A DNA stretch of 60,000 bases, from contig CAJNDS010002442.1 of assembly GCA_905221605.1 (NCBI GenBank), forward strand, positions 282,501-342,500, read 5' to 3'. The notes below the pieces were generated by a model, which worked only from the letters and a program-made list of their open reading frames with translations, was not told the origin of the DNA and made no database searches. The translations under genes were made by a program, and so were the position numbers. This document shows positions 44,180 through 53,675 of this stretch, one piece after another. The stretch comes from Symbiodinium natans. Its lineage: Eukaryota > Sar > Dinophyceae > Suessiales > Symbiodiniaceae. Every line of letters begins with the position of its first letter. The first letter of the stretch is position 1.

Positions 44180-46030
44180 TGTGGGGTCTTTGGTTGTCTT
44201 GACGATGTGTGTGCTTGCCATCTAGACTTTATATGTATCTTTGCAGTATGGTTCTTAATACTCGTATCCCAAAGGCACACCCAATGTATACACTCGCCAA
44301 TGTTACAAGTTGCCATATTATAACAGGAACTCAGACCTAAAACAGGCATATTGCGGGGTCCCGCCCCTTTTCTCTGCTACATATGCGACGCGAGTCGTGG
44401 CCCTTCGTTTCATTCGTACGTCCCTCGCTCATGCGTACGTTGCAAACCAGTCTCAGAGACGTCTTCAAAAAGAGAGAGAGGGAGAAAGGAAGCAGCAGAA
44501 GCAGCAAAAAGTACCTGAAATCAACATCGCGCGAGATTGCACAGTGCAACCCAGGCCTTGAACCGGGCCACGCAGACAGCGGGTCCTCCGGCTGCCTTCC
44601 ACAACTAAACCCACCATGATTCAGATCGCAAGTACCGATGAAGCACCATGCGTCACGTGACTTTTTGTGGTGGACAAAGCGACAAAGCAATCTGATGCCT
44701 CAGGCTGCGGTAGGCCGGAAGCAGCGATGGGGTGCAGCTCACAACTGCTGGAGTTCCTGCCCCACACAGCAGTACACTGCAGGCGTAGGTCCTTGCATGA
44801 CCTATGTGATACGCCCTGCCTCCAGTATGTAAAGTAGCCACAACCCAGGGTCCGCACACATCTCGCCTGTGGCGGTTCCGAGCTCAAGATGCACGTGATT
44901 GCACGTGTACTACTCTCGCGTACGCGAAGCGCACGCAGGCCTGACACGCCGCGAGGCCGTCCTGCAACATCAATGGCCAACGGCAAAGGTCATTCTGATC
45001 CTGGCTGGTTGGTCCTCTGTGCTCTGGTTCTGGCCCGAAAGTGCGGGTGAGAATGCCTGGAAGCTCCACGCTCAGCCGGCACGCCGCCCAATATTGTGTC
45101 AATACAGGTCAGATTGGCGACTCCGAGCTGCGGGCACCTCCATGTGAAAAATCTGACAAGCCTATCGGAGTCCTATCTGACTCCCAGCAGCTGCTGAGAG
45201 CGAAGCTGTCGTGACCCAGCACCATCCTTGAAAGCTGTTGGTTGTTGAAGTCTGAGTAAGAACTCGGTTGTTGAAGTCTGAGTAAGAACTCTTCACAACC
45301 CGGTCCTGAACATAGTGCAACGGCAGGGAGGTAGTGTGCTCTGCATTTTGGTGGGGGTCACCAGGTGCAGCCTGTGCCGCGACACCCGTGGCACTTTGAT
45401 ACTCCAGAACTGGAGGCGTGCCTGCACATGAAGAGTCGATGCAGGCCCCTGGCCAGGCATTCCACTTCACTCACAAACACAAGCGAAGAGCTACGATTTA
45501 GCACTCAAGATCGCTCAAGAAAGCACCGGCCTTGCAGCCAGGAATCAGACTCATAGAGTTGCGAGAGCACAGCTCCTGTCTGATTCTACACATCGAGCTG
45601 CTGTCTGCCCGAAGGTGTCAAGGGCTACGCCAAGAAAATGTACCGGCCTGTGCAGTGATCCCAGCAATGCAAGACAAGCACTGCGCTGACCTGCTGGTTG
45701 GAGGGGCTCCGAAAGCTCCATGTCCAGCGAACCGATTTTCTGGGTGGCTGGCACTTCTGCGCAGCAGTGAGAGGGTGCTCGGCTGCTCGTTGTCGTAGTG
45801 GTGTGGTGGAGAGTTGTGGTAGGGAGGTCCTCAGCCACAGGTTGCTGCCACTGCGACCTCGAGAAGCTTCATGAGGCCAAGGCCGTAGTGAACCTGTAGG
45901 GCTCTGAGGTGTTACCTCAGTATGGCACACAAACCAGAAGCAGAAAGCGTTTTCTACATCGACTGCACAGGTCCCACCAACACACCGATCCACAGGCAGT
46001 GACCGTGTTCTGGTATGGGAGATGGTGTAT
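44180..46030. other. Stretch without a bordered gene
   Basis: A minus frame at 45162-45470 contains TPPVLEYQSATGVAAQAAPG and looks weakly coding. The remainder shows no motif. A tandem 26 bp duplication (GTTGTTGAAGTCTGAGTAAG) lies at about 45239-45290. Confidence 0.35.
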
Positions 46031-46036
46031 TGTGAC

Positions 46037-46248
46037 CTGTGCGAGGGTTACGAGACGCCAACAAATGCGCAAAGAGCTCGTAGAAACAACAAGGTCCCCC
46101 AGCAGTAGTGAAAGATGGAGTCGAACTCGGTTCTGGCACACAAAGATGGATGACCATTCCAAGCACATTCGACTGGCACTCAGGCCTCGTGAGAACTCCG
46201 TCGTCATCGGCATCTAAGAACAGGAAGGACTGCTTGGCCGAAGGCTTC
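46037..46248 (-). CDS. EF-hand exon with canonical calcium-binding loop
   Basis: The acceptor TTCTGTCCAG and donor CGCACAG|GTCACA bound an exon reading PSAKQSFLFLDADDDGVLTR-PE. The loop at 46179-46214 has Asp at positions 1, 3 and 5, Gly at 6, Leu at 8 and Glu at 12, which is the full EF-hand pattern. It is therefore likely a calcium-binding helix-loop-helix. The exiting part is followed by a hydrophobic helix. It sits upstream of the degenerate EF-like modules on the same strand. Confidence 0.55.
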
Positions 46249-46729
46249 CTGGACAGAATTGGTGCCCAAGATGCAAGAAGAGCTGCGCACCAGTGTTTAT
46301 GCAATTGCTAAGCGGAGCGGCGTGAAGTTGAAAGGCGGCTCATAGGAGAGCCACACAACTCCCCACCTGCACACATGGAAGAGTTGTGCACTCATCCCCC
46401 CCTTGAACCCAAGATAGCAAGACATTAAAGGCCTGGACTTGTCCAGATCATGGCCTTCTGCCATGGCGTCCTGAAATAGAAACAAGAAAATGCGTTCTAT
46501 CAACAATTGCCTCACAGCATGATAGGGCCATATGGGAGCCAGGCCCATGCTTGGCTGCTGTTCCAAAAATGCGAATGCAGCCACCTATGCGGAAATCGAG
46601 TTGCAACCCGCAGTCTGAAAAACACAGAAAACCAATTGGCTTCCGGCACACAGTACGGGAAAATGGACAACTCCTGTGACGAAGGGCGGCGACTCAAAGC
46701 GAAAACTGCAGTTGGTTCTGAGCAAGACA

Positions 46730-46925
46730 AGTTCCGGACTGTCGCGGCCACGTCAAAAGCGGTAGAGAACTCCGACTTGGACACCAAGTCGTCCTGATTG
46801 GTACTGCCAGCATGAAATCTCCAGATGAGGGATTTTGCAGAGACTTTTGCAGAGAAGTGAAAGGTGATGCTTGCCTGCTTCTCCAAACTGTCAATGTATC
46901 GAAAAGCATCCTTCGCATGCAGAAA
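46730..46925 (-). CDS. Candidate degenerate EF-hand exons
   Basis: AKDAFRYIDSLEKQ is followed by a possible GC donor (CAG|GCAAGC). After an intron-like gap comes QDDLVSKSEFSTAFDVAATV. Together they resemble an EF-hand with a weak loop, again interrupted near loop residue 6. The borders are provisional. Confidence 0.35.
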
Positions 46926-47199
46926 AAAAGACTGACAAACCCGTCGAAACAACGATGCTAAAGGTAAAACAAGGGCTGATTTGGGCGTTTGAATCCCGGC
47001 ACGGGCAAGGTACGCAGCACCGTCATAATGAGCCTCCCCATACTCACCAAGTGCTGCAACATCATCATCATCATGCCACCTCGTCTCGAAAATGGATTCA
47101 CACGTTTGTTTTGCAGGGGGCACTACAAGTTGCGCACTGGATCTGGTGTCGTATGGGCCTGGACCATGCCCGGTTCCAAGGTCGTGCGTGAACTCCGAT

Positions 47200-47885
47200 C
47201 TCCTAAAACTTTTTCAAAGCAGGATTGGCAATGTCAAAAGAACAAACGAATACTGAGAAATGATCATCTTCGAACGTTGATGTCACATTCTCGAAATTCG
47301 CCTTCCAAGCACCTCAGATCGAAAAGGCTCATGCCGTTGCCCTACAACCTCCACCAGGCGCCTTCAGGACTGTCATATCTCGTTGATATCCACGCACTCC
47401 AGTTGAACACAATCTCCCGGGCTTGGGGGGCATTGTACCTGAATTCACACAACATGTGCTTGATGTTGCACTAAGAAAACCGAACAATTCGGTCACACAA
47501 GTGCTTAGCCCTGCCTGTGAGAAGGTTGTGGTGCATCTGTTTTGTTCATCCAAACACGAAAACAACCCAAATGGATGTACGTGTGCAAATAGGTTGTGTT
47601 CAAATGTTGGACTGCATGCTGTCATTTTGTGCACGACAACAGTAAGAGAAGGAGTTTACTGCTAACGCCTTAGAATTTGGAATGCTTGTGGTCACGGCAT
47701 TGAGAAAAAGCCCACGGAGCGAACCATGCCATCTTTCCATAACTCGATGCCCGATTTCAACGCATGAAAATGCAACACAAATAGCGCAAAAACACCATGA
47801 CAACAACTTCGTCCACTGCATGCTTCGTTTTGGCGCAGGCATTCGCTCGCGGAGTGCAGGGTCACTGGGTTACGCGGATGACGGT
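47200..47885. other. Stretch without recognised gene
   Basis: Nothing supportable was seen in either strand. Confidence 0.4.
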
Positions 47886-47889
47886 TGAG

Positions 47890-48045
47890 TCAGTTACACG
47901 TGTTGGGAGCAAGCCGAGGGCGGGTTGGGAACAGGGGGGAAGCGTGTCGGGAACGGCGCAGGTTCGTGTCGGAAGCGCGCCGAGGACGAGTCGAGAACGC
48001 AGCCGGCGTGTAGAGCACGGACGGGGTCGAGTTGGGAACGTTTGC
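47890..48045 (+). repeat. GAGTTGGGAACG-like short tandem repeat
   Basis: Imperfect 18-22 bp units contain GGGAACG/CGGAAGCG/CGAGAACG. High GC, non-coding. Confidence 0.5.
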
Positions 48046-48159
48046 CACCCAGAATTAGGTTTTGGAAATTTGAAATTTCTTTAAGGTTCTTTTTCGAGGA
48101 CTTGGACTTGGGTATACAGTCTTCTTTTGAGTTTGGAAAGGTAGCCGCCAATCTGTTCT

Positions 48160-48350
48160 AGGATAGGTACCTATTCTATAGGGGCCTATCGGAAAATGCA
48201 TAGACCCCTACCCCTACCCGTCTACCCTTGAGAGGGGCACATAGGCACCTCCCATAAGTGGGACAGGGGCCCGTTCATAGCGGGGTCGGTCTGGCATAGA
48301 CCCCTATGCGGGCGATAGACCCCTATCCCTTTCAGATAGGTCCCCATGCC
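48160..48350. repeat. ATAGGGGTCTAT-type repeats
   Basis: ATAGACCCCTATC and its reverse complement GATAGGGGTCTAT alternate several times, making local hairpins next to the telomere-like block. Confidence 0.6.
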
Positions 48351-48354
48351 TAGA

Positions 48355-48466
48355 AACCCCTAAGCCCTAAACCTTAACATACCCTAAACTAAACCCCTAA
48401 ACCCAAAAAAACCCACACCATAAACCCGAAAAACCCCTTAACCCTAAACCCAAAAAAGCCTAAAAA

Positions 48467-48500
<34 letters not shown>

Positions 48501-48690
48501 AAACCCTAAAAAGCCCTTAAACCTAAACCCAAAACCCTTAAACAGCCACACCCTAAACCCTAAAACACCCCTTAACCCTAAACCCAAAAAACCCTCAAAA
48601 AAAACCAAACCCTTAACCTCAAAAAAACCCCTTTATCCTAAACACAAAAAACCCTAAAAACCCATACCCTAAACCCTAAAAAACCCTTGC
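48355..48690 (-). repeat. Interstitial telomere-type repeat block 1
   Basis: Degenerate CCCTAAA/CCCTAAACCC units, frequently with CCCAAAAAACCC spacers and a (CA) run at about 48471-48497. On the minus strand this is TTTAGGG, the telomere type reported for dinoflagellates. Confidence 0.75.
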
Positions 48691-48951
48691 TTGCTTGCAC
48701 ACTCCCAACCTTGCGGGAAACACAGCAGCACCACATCAAAATTGGTGTTCGAAGGTGGCTGCAGGGAGAAGCAGGGACTGTTGCCTGCATCACTGACATC
48801 GCTGCACTCTGCGCCAAGCACGGTAGAGCTGCACGAGCGGGCAAGCACGCGGCAAGCTACCAGCAAGCAGAGCGTGGCTGCCAATGCGAACCCCACACAC
48901 ACTGCCCATAACTACCTGTATGCATTACCTCTCACTCGACATGTTCATTCT

Positions 48952-50073
48952 TCACTCCAAGCTTTTGCATGAGATCCATGGTTGCGCTCCATAGATCGGC
49001 GCCTGCCCGGAGAGCCCAACGCCCCCATCAACGATGAGCGGGCTAACAAGAGCCTGTTCCATGTCTTTGTGCTCATCGTTGAGTCGCAAGAAGAGCTTCT
49101 TGTGCGTGGAGACGTGCATATTTTGGACACGGCAAACCGTCACTGCACCAGCGAGCTGCGAAGCCTTGGGCCGGTGGCTCGCAAAGAAGTGCTCGATGAT
49201 CTCCTGGTCCGCCGACCCGAGATTGGCCTTCAAGCAAAGGAGCAAAGCAACCAAAGCATACTCATCTGGTTGCCCTTCTTGGTGGCCGGAGTGGCCACGT
49301 GTGCGGTCGGCATGAAGCTGGCGAGCCTGTTCACAAGCTTTGATTGCCCCATGATTCGCCTCAAACTTGATGGCGGCGTAAGCCATGCTACAGAGCAAAC
49401 GCAGTCTGCCGCAGTCTTAGGCGTGTGATGATCAGGAGCAGCTCTCGCTCAAGGTCCGACTTGTTGCTCGCTACGGCCCTGGTCTTGGCTGGCTTCTCGC
49501 CTTCAAGCTGAGGCGGAAGATGCGCTGCCCGCTGGTCGGCCATGGCGCTGGAAATAGTAGTCGACGCGCGTTCTCATTACCCAGCAGCCGCGGAACATCA
49601 CAGATTGCACACTTGCAAGGCAAGCTCGCGTGCACTTGATGCACTGCGGCGCTGCCTGCCGTCCGGCTACAGTACCCTCGTCTGATGCTATCATGCAAAT
49701 GGTTGCACGCAACTCGCACAGAGGCCAAGGTAGCCCGGCATGCGCAACTGGTTACTATTACTGATGTGCCCAAAAAAGGTGAAGAGGAGCGCGAGGTGCT
49801 CCTCGGGCCTAGCCACAATGCGCTGCCACCACTGCAGGCATTGCACAGACAATTCAGCAGGCGCCACACATGGTCTTTGGAGAGGGCCTTGTATTTGTCC
49901 GCACTTTTTTCGCCCGCTCTGCCCTGTAAGACCTTTCTACCAAACTTGAGGAACTCCTTGTCCATGGTTTGCACATCAGGTGCCTGCACACGAACAGCAA
50001 CCAGTCCGCTGTAGGCAGCTCCCACAACCATGCTCTTGAAGACGGTAAGTCCCCATCTTTTGACACAACACAT
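48952..50073 (-). mobile_element. Broken LINE-like retroelement 3' part
   Basis: The minus strand starts with LTVFKSMVVGAAYSGLVAV and MDKEFLKFGRKVLQGRAGEK, then VWRLLN. After a frame change it continues WWQRIVARPEEHLALLFTFF. That order resembles the region after the reverse-transcriptase core in dinoflagellate LINE-like proteins, but no catalytic core is present here. Further frame changes lead to ERELLLIITRL and an open frame at 49398-48952 (AIKFEANHGAIKACEQARQL). Several shifts and stops indicate a dead copy. It is flanked on both sides by telomere-type repeats. Confidence 0.4.
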
Positions 50074-50097
50074 GGCCCAGAACTTGCCGACAGCATA

Positions 50098-50632
50098 ACG
50101 CTAAAAAAACGCTTAGCCCTAAACCCAAAACCCTAAAAAAACCCACACCCTAACCCTACAAAAACCCTTAACCCCAAACCCAAAAAAAATCCCAAAAAAA
50201 AAAAAACCCACACCCTAAACCCGAAAAAACCCTTAACCCTAAACCCAAAAAACCCGAAAAAGGCCACACCCTCAACCCCAAAAACACCCTTCACCCTAAA
50301 CCCAAAAAACCCCTAAACCAAAAAACGCCCCCAAAAACTCATTAACCCAAAAAAACCAAAACAACCCACACATTAAACCCTAAAAAACCCTTAACCCTAA
50401 ACCCAAAAACCCTAAAAAAACCACACCCTAAATCCTAACAAAAGACCTTAACCCTAAGCCCAAAAAACCCTCCTGGACTCTAAACCCTAAAAAACCCTTT
50501 AACCCTAAACCGAAAAACCCTTTAAAAAAAAAAACGCATACCCTAAACCCTAACAAACCCCTACCCTAAACCCAAAAAACCTCCTAGATTTTAAACCTGC
50601 AAAACCCTTTAACCCTAAACCCAAAAAAACCG

Positions 50633-50635
<3 letters not shown>
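50098..50635 (-). repeat. Interstitial telomere-type repeat block 2
   Basis: About 540 bp of degenerate CCCTAAACCC units with AAAAA spacers, in the same orientation as block 1. A few more units follow at 50709-50760. Confidence 0.8.
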
Positions 50636-50688
<53 letters not shown>

Positions 50689-50697
50689 AGAGAGAGA
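50636..50697 (+). repeat. GA microsatellite
   Basis: A (GA)n run embedded in telomere-type block 2. Confidence 0.95.
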
Positions 50698-50769
50698 AAC
50701 AGAAAAAAAACTTAACCCTAAACAACCCCTTAGCCCGAAACCCAACCAACAAAAAGAATACACCCAACA

Positions 50770-51535
50770 AAAACCCTGGTGCGAAGCACTCTCCCGCGCA
50801 CTTTTTTCCACATTTTCCAAAACGCAGGTTTCAGCACTTTTCAAGGTTTTTAAGTTCAATTTTCATCGTTTTAAGGTGTCGCTGGGTCGTTGTTCAGCTC
50901 CCTGCAGTGATCTCAACCTGAATTTGTTCTGAGATTTTTTTCAAAGAATTTCTATTTTTAGAAAATTGACTTTTTGTTTTCTGAAACACCATAACATGTT
51001 GTTTTTCTTCTTGTTCGAAAAATATTTTTAACTTCCATTCTGACTGACAAGATGGCACGCATGAATTTTAAAATTAGCAACTTTAAGACGATTTTTGCAA
51101 CAAGAAACTTTGTTTTTTTACATTGGGCGTGGTGTTTTTGTTTGGTGTTTTCGGACATGTTGATTTTTTGATTTTTGAGCCGGATCAGTTTAGTTGATTT
51201 AGTTGCAAAACAGTTAGTAAGGCTCATCTTGTTCTCAGCTTCTTGCGTCAAGAATATTCGTCAAACAGGAAAAATTTGGATTTTGTCTTTTGTCGATCCA
51301 TTTGAAAAAAGTTTGCGCGTGCAGTTTTTTGTGTCACAGTGTGGCTGGAATTGTAAATTCATCAATTTAATACTTTCTCGTGTTCCCCAGCATCTTTTTT
51401 TCATTGATTTTTGTCAAAAAATGAAAAATGCATTTTCCAAAAAAATCAAAAAACCATTGACTTTTTTGAATTTGTCGTCAATGCCTCGGATGGACTGTCT
51501 TGAGACACAAACCGTTGACATATTTTAAAAGAAGA
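50770..51535. other. AT-rich stretch without recognised gene
   Basis: Clearly lower GC than its neighbours, with many T and A runs. The open frames are Phe/Lys/Leu-rich and have no motif. Confidence 0.45.
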
Positions 51536-51539
51536 GCGG

Positions 51540-51837
51540 GTTGTAGTTGTTGTGGTTGTTTGTTCTGGGTGTGATTGGGTTCTGGTGCGGTTGTGGTGTG
51601 GTTGTTGCGGCTTGTTGTGGTTGTTGTGGTTGTCGTGGTTGTGGTTTGTTGTTAATGGTTGTCACGCGACACCATTGGCAGCAGTAGTGGTGTTGTAGCC
51701 GTCGTGTTGTCATCGCAGGAGTGGTCGCCAAAGTTGGAGTGGTAGTGGTGTCGTAGTGGTCATGGTTGGCAGCAACCGTCGCAGTAGTGGTAGAAGGGGG
51801 TGGTAGGAGGAGGAGGAGTAGTAGTAGTAGTAGCAGC

Positions 51838-51876
<39 letters not shown>

Positions 51877-52065
51877 TGTTGTTGTTGTTGTCGTAGTAGT
51901 AGCAGTAGTAGCAGTAGCAGTAGCAGTAGCAGTAGCAGTAGCAGCAGGAGCAGTAGCAGTAGCAGTAGCAGTAGCAGTAGCAGTAGCAGTAGCAGTAGCA
52001 GTAGCAGTAGCAGTAGCAGTAGCAGTAGCAGTAGCAGTAGCAGTAGCAGTAGCAGTAGTACTTGC
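51540..52065 (+). repeat. GTTGTG tract followed by AGT/AGC microsatellite
   Basis: 51540-51660 is GTTGTGGTT-rich. 51790-52065 is nearly uninterrupted AGT and then AGCAGT units. The long Ser-only frame and the Val/Ala frames over it are artefacts. Confidence 0.9.
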
Positions 52066-52459
52066 TTAAATTGTTGAAATGTTTTTTGAGTGCAAAACTG
52101 TTTTTGATTTGGTTTGCGTTTTTTTTGTATTTTTTCCTGACCTCTTTTCTGGCTCTTTGATTGTCTCTGATTTTGCTTTTGTATGTTTTCTGAATATTTG
52201 TTGTTCTATAGTGTTGTGAATCGTTTGATCCTTGCGGCTTCTATATATTTGTGAATCGTTTGACGCTTGACGCTGGCGGCTTCTAGAGACCAGAGGTTTT
52301 GGCTTACTTTGTTACACTGCAGCTGAAACGTCGAGTTTCATGGATTTTGCAACTGATGGATTCTGTAAGGTCTCTGCTCTGCTTCTTGCACAATTTTTTC
52401 TCGGAGGCTACAGACATAGCGGGAGAGTGCTTCGCCCCCATTTTGCCGTTAGGCAAAAA

Positions 52460-52682
52460 ATCCAAGTAAAGAAACTCACACCCAGAAAACCCACACCCTG
52501 AACCTTTAAAAACCCCTGAACCAAAAAACCGCTAAAAAAAAACTAACCCCAAAAGCTTTTACCCCACCAAAAAAACCTATCAAAGCCACATCCTAAATCC
52601 AAAAAAACCTTTAAACCCCGAAACATTCTGTCAACCTCAACTCTAAACCGTTCAACCCTTGACCTACCAACACCCTCTAAAC
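52460..52682 (-). repeat. Interstitial telomere-type repeat block 3 (decayed)
   Basis: AACCC, CCCTAAA-like and CCAAAAAACC words, more decayed than blocks 1 and 2. The block ends at the stop codon of the next minus-strand gene. Confidence 0.55.
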
Positions 52683-52683
52683 C

Positions 52684-53262
52684 TCAAGACTTCAAGTTCA
52701 GGAGGATAACATTGTCGATGACACCGAATTGTCTGTGAACTGTGGATTCCGGGGCGTCGTTCAGTAGGAACGTGTTTCCAACAACAAAGTAGCGTCCAAC
52801 ACTCCAGTTGCAACGTTCAACCTGAATCAAAACCATGTCACCCTTCGACATCTCAAATGCTGCGACTGCAACGACCTCGGCTTGACAACTCGTGTCATCT
52901 GGACATGAAGAAGCTCGAAAAAGCTGTGTGTTCCATAAAAGCAAACAAATGCATGCAAAATGACAGTCAACACTCAGTCAACACTGGCTGTAAATGCGCC
53001 GGCCCGAACTTAAGTTGCCATGCGTCCAACGCCCCAAAGAAGAAGAAGATATAGGGAAGGCCGACGCCTCCAGCGAAAGCCTTGTGAACGTTAGTTTGTC
53101 TTCTTGAAGGGCGTTGTTGATGTTTAAATGGCGGAAAGCGTTCACTCGGCTGACACGTAACATTGAGTCGAAGGTTTCGAAGCTTCTCAAGGCCTTCTCC
53201 AGTTTGCTTGCCCGCTGGAGACCAACGTCAGCTTGCAATGTTATGCAGAAGGCCTTTCAGAA
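52684..53262 (-). CDS. Small hypothetical gene, at least two exons
   Basis: The upstream exon (about 53262-53050) reads LQADVGLQRASKLEKALRSF, then ETFDSMLRVSRVNAFRHLNI. The last exon (about 52905-52684) reads VAAFEMSKGDMVLIQVERCN, then SVGRYFVVGNTFLLNDAPES, and ends at a TGA. An intron of about 130-180 nt lies between them. The final segment looks like a small beta-barrel. No family is recognised. Confidence 0.4.
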
Positions 53263-53675
53263 CTTTCTTATGAAACTTTGAAACCTAGCGGCCGGATTTG
53301 CAGTGGTCCTGCCAAATGCAAATTAGTTTCACTTTTATGGATGAAGACTTATTGCTTGAACTTCTTTGAGAACAAGCGCTGCTTGACTCGCGGCTTTCTT
53401 GGCTTGGACCTGGGGGCTTCTAGAATGGTATTGTTAAGAACACCTTCTGCGGCCAGAAAAGGCCGGTACCGCTGTAAGAAAGCACTGCTCTTTGACAAAC
53501 ACCATTAAACACTGGCTTACTACCTGTGTTGTTGCAGTCGAACAGAGTTCCTCTGTCGCAATGCTCTGCCCATAGCCAATGTACATTTGCACTGTACTTC
53601 AAACCATTGAAGCATAAAACTTAACATTGACGGTTAGAACTGCTTGGTTGTGTTTGAAAAGCAGTGCAAGACTAT

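Noticed and set aside
46981-47006. Possible tRNA B-box-like GTTTGAATCCC
   Set aside because: The T-stem does not pair and no A-box or cloverleaf could be built around it.
51766-52077. Poly-Ser ORF
   Set aside because: It is only the translation of the AGT/AGC microsatellite.
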